Assembly (NCBI GenBank): GCA_937893485.1
Contig: CALBJL010000040.1
Span: forward strand, 1 to 27,272
Source of the DNA: an uncultured bacterium
Lineage (GTDB): Bacteria; Bacillota; Clostridia; Lachnospirales; Lachnospiraceae
DNA length: 27,272 bases
Reading direction: 5' to 3'
Shown here one piece after another: positions 22,726-27,272 of the stretch; within the stretch, counting starts at the first letter, position 1, and every line of letters starts with the position of its first letter. The notes beneath the pieces are model-generated. The model was not told the origin of the DNA. It did no database searches and worked only from the letters and a program-made list of their open reading frames with translations. Made by a program: the position numbers and the translations under genes.

Positions 22726-23727
22726 CTACTGTTCCTTCGGCAGTCCGAAATGACTGTAACAGTACGGCGTCACGACGCGCCCTTTGGGTGTGCGGTTGAT
22801 AAACCCGTTCATCACCAGATACGGCTCATACACATCCTCGATCGTGCCCGCATCTTCTCCGATCGCTGCCGCAAGCGTATCGAGCCCGACCGGTCCGCCG
22901 GAGAATTTCTCAATAATCGTATAGAGCAGCCTGCGGTCACTATTATCCAGTCCCATTTTATCGACCTCCAGCAGATTGAGCGCAAAGGTAGCGACTTCTT
23001 TGGTGATTTTTCCGTCGTATTTTACCTGTGCAAAATCACGCACGCGGCGCAGCAACCGGTTCGCAAGCCGCGGCGTTCCGCGGGAACGTCTCGCCAGCTC
23101 ATACGCACCTTCCTCATTGATGGCGACTCCGAGCTTTTTTGCAGAGTGCAGAATGATCGTTTTCAGCTCATCGACCGTGTAAAATTCCAGATGGTGCATG
23201 ACCCCGAAGCGATCCCGCAGCGGTGCGGAGAGCAATCCTGCCCGCGTTGTCGCACCGACGAGCGTAAACTTCGGCAGATCCAGACGGATTGAGCGCGCAG
23301 TCGCTCCTTTTCCGATCATAATATCAATCGCATAATCCTCCATCGCCGGATAGAGCACCTCCTCCACCTGCCGGTTCAGCCGGTGGATCTCATCGACAAA
23401 CAGCACATCCCCTTCGGCAAGATTGCTCAGAATCGCCGCCATCTCACCGGGCTTTGCGATCGCCGGGCCACTCGTGATCTTCATATGTACGCCCATCTCA
23501 TTTGCGATAATGCCTGCCAGCGTCGTCTTGCCGAGTCCGGGCGGTCCGTAAAAGAGTACGTGGTCAAGCGATTCGCCGCGCCCTTTGGCTGCCTCGATAT
23601 ATACCTTTAAATTTTCCTTTGCCTTTGCCTGTCCGATATAATCATCCAGACATTGAGGACGCAGCGATTTTTCGACCATTACATCCTCTTCCTGTATTTC
23701 CGTGGATATCACTTTCCGGTTATTCAT
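22726..23727 (-). CDS. ruvB: Holliday junction branch-migration helicase RuvB
   Basis: RuvB is the hexameric AAA+ motor that drives branch migration of Holliday junctions with RuvA. Motifs seen: SLRPQCLDDYIGQ (21-33), Walker A GPPGLGKTT (61-69), Walker B LFVDEIHRL (109-117), sensor/arginine region GATTRAGLLSAPLRDRFG (158-175), and the C-terminal winged-helix region ending NRTPKGRVVT. Length 333, as usual. It follows ruvA by 9 bases. RuvC is not in this window. Confidence 0.97.
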   Translation of the reverse strand: MNNRKVISTEIQEEDVMVEKSLRPQCLDDYIGQAKAKENLKVYIEAAKGRGESLDHVLFYGPPGLGKTTLAGIIANEMGVHMKITSGPAIAKPGEMAAILSNLAEGDVLFVDEIHRLNRQVEEVLYPAMEDYAIDIMIGKGATARSIRLDLPKFTLVGATTRAGLLSAPLRDRFGVMHHLEFYTVDELKTIILHSAKKLGVAINEEGAYELARRSRGTPRLANRLLRRVRDFAQVKYDGKITKEVATFALNLLEVDKMGLDNSDRRLLYTIIEKFSGGPVGLDTLAAAIGEDAGTIEDVYEPYLVMNGFINRTPKGRVVTPYCYSHFGLPKEQ

Positions 23728-23736
23728 GAAATTCTC

Positions 23737-24348
23737 CTACATAAATGCCATATTGCGCAGCGCCAGCTTCAGCACATCCTCTACATCCGTTTCCGGTGCG
23801 ATCTCGATACCGGATAATACCTGTGATGCCTCCGATGCCGAATAGCCGAGCGCGGTCAGAGCCAGCAGTGCCTCCTGACGGACACCCTTCTCCAGCTCGA
23901 TCTGCGGATTTTTGACCAGTTCCTCCTGCGTGTGAAACGCATCCTCCAGCTTTAGCTTATCCTTCAGCTCCAAAACGATACGCTGCGCCGTCTTTGCCCC
24001 GATGCCCGGCGCTTTTGAGATCGCCTTTGCATCGTCCGCAATGACCGCAAACCGCAGATTATCCGCCGATAACACCGATAAAATCGCAAGTGCGCCCTTT
24101 GGCCCGACACCGTTCACACCGATCAGCAGCTTAAAAATGCGCAGATCGTCTTTGGTCAGAAATCCGTACAGGCAGAAGGCATCCTCCTTTACCTGAAAAT
24201 AAATGTACATTTTGATCTCCGAACCGACCGCCGGTAAATATTCAAATGTCTGTCCGGAAATATAGACCTGGAATCCGATGCCCTGATGATCGATAATCAC
24301 CGATTCCTCATCCATATCCGCTAGTGTTCCCCTGATATATTGAATCAT
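23737..24348 (-). CDS. ruvA: Holliday junction protein RuvA
   Basis: RuvA binds the four-way junction as a tetramer and loads RuvB. The N-terminal OB domain starts MIQYIRGTLADMDEESV. Two helix-hairpin-helix motifs follow at about residues 76-90 (IGVNGVGPKGALAIL) and 112-128 (KAPGIGAKTAQRIVLEL). The C-terminal RuvB-binding domain has ALTALGYSASEASQVL. Length 203, normal. It lies 7 bases after the transporter gene. Confidence 0.97.
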   Translation of the reverse strand: MIQYIRGTLADMDEESVIIDHQGIGFQVYISGQTFEYLPAVGSEIKMYIYFQVKEDAFCLYGFLTKDDLRIFKLLIGVNGVGPKGALAILSVLSADNLRFAVIADDAKAISKAPGIGAKTAQRIVLELKDKLKLEDAFHTQEELVKNPQIELEKGVRQEALLALTALGYSASEASQVLSGIEIAPETDVEDVLKLALRNMAFM

Positions 24349-24355
24349 TCTGTTT

Positions 24356-24949
24356 TTACTCCTCTTTATGCCCTGCTGTCAGCCCAAGCAGCTCCCGCGG
24401 CAGCCGCCGCAAAACCGCACACGCCACAATTCCGATCAGCACACCTGTCAGCATGCCGACGAGAAACAATACCGGCAGATAATATAAAATCCGGTAATTT
24501 TCAACAACAAGCGCAGCCACCAGAAACTGACCAACATTATGTGCGACACCGCCCGCCGCGCTCACACTGATCAGATGCAGTTGCCCCGTCCTTTTCAGCC
24601 CCGCCATCACAAGCAGGCTGAGTATTGCCCCTGCCAGACTGTACAGAATACTATAAAGACTGCCAAAAAAGAAACCTGCCAGCAGCACCCGTGCGATCGA
24701 CACGCACGCGCCGTCACGCACATCACCAAGATACAGCACGATGACGACAACGATATTCGTCAGTCCCAGCTTGACACCCGGAATTCCGATCGGCAGCGGG
24801 ATCAACGCCTCCACATAGCTGCAGATAAGCGCCAGTGCCAGCGCCATCCCAAGATACGGCACACGCTTTAAAAAACGTTGTCCGGAAATGTGATCCGGTG
24901 CATCCGGGCTACTGGCTGACGGTGTCATATTCCTGTTCATGCGTTCCAT
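24356..24949 (-). CDS. Gx transporter family protein (heptaprenyl diphosphate synthase component I-like)
   Basis: A small membrane protein of about 194-197 residues with five to six hydrophobic helices. The family block IGIPGVKLGLTNIVVVIVLYLGD is split near residues 50-75. The database name 'heptaprenyl diphosphate synthase component I' is historical; an ECF-like substrate-binding transporter role is now favoured, with substrate unknown. The start is uncertain: the ATG at 24949 is only 3 bases from GGAGG, while the ATG at 24940 is 12 bases away. Both lie inside the end of the NusG-domain gene. The tight pairing with a NusG-domain-II protein recurs in Clostridia and suggests joint function, possibly redox- or flavin-related. 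That is inference. Confidence 0.82.
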   Translation of the reverse strand: MERMNRNMTPSASSPDAPDHISGQRFLKRVPYLGMALALALICSYVEALIPLPIGIPGVKLGLTNIVVVIVLYLGDVRDGACVSIARVLLAGFFFGSLYSILYSLAGAILSLLVMAGLKRTGQLHLISVSAAGGVAHNVGQFLVAALVVENYRILYYLPVLFLVGMLTGVLIGIVACAVLRRLPRELLGLTAGHKEE

Positions 24950-25295
24950 ATACCTCCACCACCAATTTGTGCGGCAGACATACGATCGTCTGCCGTTCCC
25001 GCGTGATCGCACCCTGACGGATACACAGCGCATCCGGACAGGTCGCCTGCTCCATGCGCACACTGCCGTCCTCAATACGGACGACATTGATCACCGAACC
25101 GTCCCGTTCCACCGGAATCTCACGATCCTCATTCAGTGAATACGTGCCGTATACGGTGCCGTCTATCGTGATGCGCACCGATGCACCGGTCTTGGAAAAC
25201 AGATAGATCCCGACCGTCAAAAGGATTCCGCCGAGTAACAATCCGCCCAAAAATACGACATCCTTCCATCCGAATTGGTCAAATTGCTGCTTCAT
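24909..25295 (-). CDS. NusG domain II-containing membrane-anchored protein
   Basis: A 128-residue protein with one N-terminal transmembrane helix (about residues 11-33) and an extracytoplasmic NusG-domain-II-like beta domain. It has the family pattern CPDALCIRQGAI (C86, C91) and IVCLPHKLVVEV (C106). Such proteins are not transcription factors despite the name. They are frequently coded next to Gx-family transporters, and sometimes near Rnf or ApbE genes. Neither of those is present here. It begins 2 bases after miaB and overlaps the transporter gene by about 40 bases. Confidence 0.85.
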   Translation of the reverse strand: MKQQFDQFGWKDVVFLGGLLLGGILLTVGIYLFSKTGASVRITIDGTVYGTYSLNEDREIPVERDGSVINVVRIEDGSVRMEQATCPDALCIRQGAITRERQTIVCLPHKLVVEVYGTHEQEYDTVSQ

Positions 25296-25297
25296 GC

Positions 25298-26758
25298 TTA
25301 GACCTGCTCTCCGATATAATAAAAGCCCTTACACTGTGCGAGTCTGACATCCACGATCTTTCCGATCAGTGAACTGTCTCCGGGGAAATGAACCACCGAA
25401 TTGTTCGACAGACGTCCGGTCACCAGTGACGCATCGTGTTCATTGATCTGCTCCACGAGCACCGGCTGTACCTGTCCCTCGATCAGATGTGCCTTTTCCG
25501 TTGCGATATGTTGTACTTCCTTTAAGATCATGTCAAAGTTTTCCTTGATCTCCTGTTCCGGCACCTGATTTTCCATCTCTGCGGCGGGTGTGCCGGAGCG
25601 CTTGGAGTAGATAAACGTAAAGGCACTGTCATAGCGCACGCGGCGGACAACATCCAGTGTCTCTAACGCATCCTCCTTTGTCTCTCCCGGAAAGCCCACA
25701 ATAATATCTGTCGTGATCGCAATGTCCGGGATCGCAGCACGTAGCTTGTCGACAAGCGTTAAATACTGTTCCTTATCATAATGGCGGTTCATCGCCTTTA
25801 AGATCCTCGAACTGCCGGACTGCAGTGGCAGATGCATATGCTTACAGATCTTTTTCGACTGCGCCATCACCTCGATCAATTCATCCGACAGATCCTTCGG
25901 GTGCGATGTCATAAAACGGATACGCTCCAGCCCTTCAATCTGTTCCACCTCACGCAACAACTGTGCAAACGTGACCGGATGCTCCAGTGTTTTTCCGTAG
26001 GAATTCACATTCTGACCGAGCAGCATGATCTCAACGACACCATCCGCCACAAGACGCTCGATCTCACGGATAATATCCTTCGGTTCACGGCTGCGCTCCC
26101 TGCCGCGCACATATGGCACAATACAGTAGCTGCAGAAATTGTTGCAGCCAAACATGATGTTCACGCCGGACTTGAAGCTATATTTACGTTCTACCGGAAG
26201 ATCCTCGACGATCTCTGTCGTGCCCTCCCAGATGTCAACAACCATCTGTTTTTCTGTCAGCGCACGCACGACCAGCTCCGCAAATTTGAAGATGTTATGC
26301 GTTCCGAACACGAGATTGACAAACCGGAAATCCTTTTTCAGCCGCTCTACGACATGCTCCTCCTGCATCATGCAGCCACACAGTGCAATCATCATCTGCG
26401 GATGCTTCTTTTTATAGCTGCCGAGCGTTCCGAGCCTGCCGTACACCTTGTTATTTGCATTCTCGCGGACGGTACAGGTGTTATAGATCACAAAATCTGC
26501 ATCCTCTGTATCTACCTGCTCATAGCCGATCGTCTCTAAAATACCGCGCAGCTTTTCCGAATCGCGCGCATTCATCTGGCAGCCGAACGTCTCCACATGA
26601 AAGGTCAGCGGATGTCCGCACGCCTTTGTGCGCTCACTGACGAGTTGCTTCGCCAGATCCATATAATAAAACTGGCGCTGCGGCTCTGTCACCGGTACTT
26701 CTGTATTTATATTGATATCATTTTTGGTATCAGCTTGTATGCTTTTTACTGTTTCCAT
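25298..26758 (-). CDS. miaB: tRNA-2-methylthio-N6-dimethylallyladenosine synthase
   Basis: MiaB is a radical-SAM methylthiotransferase that converts i6A37 to ms2i6A37 in tRNAs reading UNN codons. The UPF0004 domain has C60 (ETFGCQMN), C95 (YNTCTVRE) and C129 (LCGCMMQ). The radical-SAM motif is C205-x3-C209-x2-C212 (GCNNFCSYC), followed by VPYVRGRERSR. A C-terminal TRAM domain begins around residue 420. The length of 486, with an N-terminal extension of about 50 residues, is usual in Clostridia. It overlaps the DUF896 gene by 29 bases. Confidence 0.96.
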   Translation of the reverse strand: METVKSIQADTKNDININTEVPVTEPQRQFYYMDLAKQLVSERTKACGHPLTFHVETFGCQMNARDSEKLRGILETIGYEQVDTEDADFVIYNTCTVRENANNKVYGRLGTLGSYKKKHPQMMIALCGCMMQEEHVVERLKKDFRFVNLVFGTHNIFKFAELVVRALTEKQMVVDIWEGTTEIVEDLPVERKYSFKSGVNIMFGCNNFCSYCIVPYVRGRERSREPKDIIREIERLVADGVVEIMLLGQNVNSYGKTLEHPVTFAQLLREVEQIEGLERIRFMTSHPKDLSDELIEVMAQSKKICKHMHLPLQSGSSRILKAMNRHYDKEQYLTLVDKLRAAIPDIAITTDIIVGFPGETKEDALETLDVVRRVRYDSAFTFIYSKRSGTPAAEMENQVPEQEIKENFDMILKEVQHIATEKAHLIEGQVQPVLVEQINEHDASLVTGRLSNNSVVHFPGDSSLIGKIVDVRLAQCKGFYYIGEQV

Positions 26759-26957
26759 GTGTTTCTCCTAAATTCTCTATGCTTCCGTCTTTGTTTATAA
26801 TATCAATCTGGTTGAGCTGGCCACGGATATTCGCCCGGATATCCGCCAGATACTCCGCACGCAGCTTTGCCTGCTCCTCCTTTTCGGCGGCGGTCAGTCC
26901 CTCCGCCTTCGACTTATGGTAAAGTTCATTGATTCGCTTGATTTTACTCTCATTCAT
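26730..26957 (-). CDS. DUF896 (UPF0291, YnzC-like) protein
   Basis: A 75-residue cytosolic protein with the family core KIKRINELYHKSKAEGL, LTAAEKEEQAKLRAEYL and DIRANIRGQL, forming a helical hairpin. The B. subtilis relative YnzC is encoded in the LexA-controlled yneA-yneB-ynzC operon; its biochemical function is not established. It is the first gene of the cluster leading into miaB and ruvAB. A strong promoter lies about 60 bases upstream, with a possible LexA site inside the spacer. The Shine-Dalgarno sequence is CAGGGG, about 12 bases before the ATG at 26957. Confidence 0.88.
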   Translation of the reverse strand: MNESKIKRINELYHKSKAEGLTAAEKEEQAKLRAEYLADIRANIRGQLNQIDIINKDGSIENLGETHGNSKKHTS

Positions 26958-27015
26958 GGATCGGTTCCCCTGTCTGTATCAATTCTTATTCTATGGGCTT
27001 CAATAACCATTTTGT

Positions 27016-27044
27016 ATCATAACACAACCTCTGTTCCGGTGCAA
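27016..27044 (-). promoter_or_regulatory. Sigma-A-type promoter of the DUF896-miaB-...-ruvAB cluster
   Basis: On the minus strand, TTGCAC (27044-27039) is followed after exactly 17 bases by TATGAT (27021-27016), 59 bases before the DUF896 start. No other promoter is seen between it and ruvB, and all genes up to ruvB are less than 10 bases apart or overlap, so they are probably one transcript. Confidence 0.75.
27024..27037 (-). promoter_or_regulatory. Possible LexA operator
   Basis: Read on the minus strand, GGAACAGAGGTTGT carries GAAC-N4-GTT and agrees with the Bacillus LexA consensus CGAACnnnnGTTCG in 7 of 10 fixed positions. It lies inside the -35/-10 spacer, where a repressor would block transcription. 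The right half is imperfect, so this is a candidate only. Confidence 0.3.
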
Positions 27045-27077
27045 GAACCGCGTGACTGTTCATCCATTCACAGCAAT

Positions 27078-27099
27078 ATTTGCAGCTCCCGGCAGCTTT
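27078..27099 (-). repeat. Partial copy of the repeat core
   Basis: TGCAGCTCCC at 27081-27090 repeats the core of the right-end copy (27220-27228) in the same orientation, about 139 bases away. Read on the minus strand it is GCTGCCGGGAGCTGCAAAT, again able to pair GC-rich arms around GGGAGCT. Confidence 0.5.
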
Positions 27100-27209
27100 C
27101 ACTCCACGAATAGGTCTTGACACTGCGCTGGCTTTATGTATATGCTAACTGTAATCATGTGAAAAATCCAAAGGTGATTTGATGTTGCCGTGCAGCAGTT
27201 GCAGCAGTA

Positions 27210-27272
27210 TCTCGTACTTGCAGCTCCCGCAAGCATGTCTGTTTTGCTTTCATTGCACGAACCATTCCGATG
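27210..27272 (-). repeat. Interspersed repeat, right copy (inverted)
   Basis: The last 20 bases are the exact reverse complement of 64-83. CTTGC (27217-27221) and GCAAG (27229-27233) flank AGCTCCC, giving a 5-base-pair hairpin whose sequence matches 102-117 of the left copy, inverted. The copy is cut by the window end exactly where the left copy adjoins the long hairpin (8-67). This suggests that the same hairpin continues beyond the end. Confidence 0.7.

Larger units (their letters stand above)
26958..27272. other. Gene-free right end: promoter, then repeats
   Basis: This 315-base stretch has no supportable gene. It holds the cluster promoter (27016-27044), a partial repeat core (27078-27099), an unassigned AT-rich part (about 27120-27180), a short direct repeat (TGCAGCAG-T-TGCAGCAG near 27191-27207), and the inverted repeat copy that reaches the last base. 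A minus-strand frame of about 38 codons starting inside the right repeat copy is not convincing as a gene. Confidence 0.6.

Noticed and set aside
25832..26539. Plus-strand frame of 235 codons antisense to miaB
   Set aside because: miaB is complete and well conserved on the minus strand; the antisense translation is His- and Leu-rich with no domain.
1..27272. Defence island, prophage, integrative element or CRISPR
   Set aside because: I looked for integrases, transposases, Cas, restriction, toxin-antitoxin and phage structural genes and for regular spaced repeats on both strands. None is present; gene content and order are core chromosomal.

Overview
The window reads as a stretch of chromosome from a spore-forming, anaerobic Clostridia bacterium, most likely Lachnospiraceae. 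Base composition is intermediate by eye (not computed). Three gene families point to endospore formation: an alpha/beta-type small acid-soluble spore protein, a YtfJ/GerW protein and a YlbJ-like protein. The gene orders yicC-remA-gmk-rpoZ, rsmD-coaD, Asp23-FakA-recG next to rpmB, and ruvA-ruvB are typical of Firmicutes. I see no rRNA, tRNA, CRISPR array, transposase, phage gene or defence system. Almost everything is core housekeeping, densely packed, mostly on the minus strand.

Layout. (1) 1-195: a gene-free end with a long imperfect hairpin and a repeat that recurs inverted at the other end of the window. (2) 196-1857: an M23 peptidase (minus) diverging from a YlbJ-like membrane protein (plus), with a good match to a sporulation sigma-E promoter before the latter. 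(3) 1869-7655: a minus-strand run from a near-consensus promoter at 7751-7779: yicC, remA, gmk, rpoZ, rimO, pgsA, rsmD, coaD and a coiled-coil protein. (4) 7862-9927: divergent plus-strand rqcH (ribosome quality control) and the spore-protein gene, closed by a bidirectional terminator. (5) 10013-14170: Asp23-family protein, fakA and recG on the minus strand, diverging from rpmB (14424-14609), which ends at a second bidirectional terminator. (6) 14720-26957: a minus-strand cluster of about 12 kb, in transcription order DUF896 protein, miaB, NusG-domain-II protein, Gx-type transporter, ruvA, ruvB, zapA, U32 peptidase, a SEDS glycosyltransferase with its class B PBP, a Nudix hydrolase, an unknown protein, a DUF2953 protein, a YtfJ/GerW protein and a 46-residue membrane peptide. 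Internal promoters are visible before zapA and the Nudix gene. (7) 26958-27272: promoter of that cluster, then repeats.

How the genes work together. The first minus-strand run mixes nucleotide and RNA metabolism (gmk, yicC, rpoZ), ribosome modification (rimO, rsmD), phospholipid synthesis (pgsA) and CoA synthesis (coaD). The second joins tRNA modification, Holliday-junction repair and cell division or wall synthesis.

Points that need care: two probably essential or important genes, coaD and rqcH, are broken by frameshifts although both halves are well conserved. The window ends lie in inverted copies of one repeat, which is what an assembly contig broken at a repeat would look like. I found no convincing new biological system. 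The best leads are the repeat, the two frame breaks, a sigma-E-like promoter with an almost leaderless start, and a possible LexA site in the promoter of the cluster that contains ruvAB.
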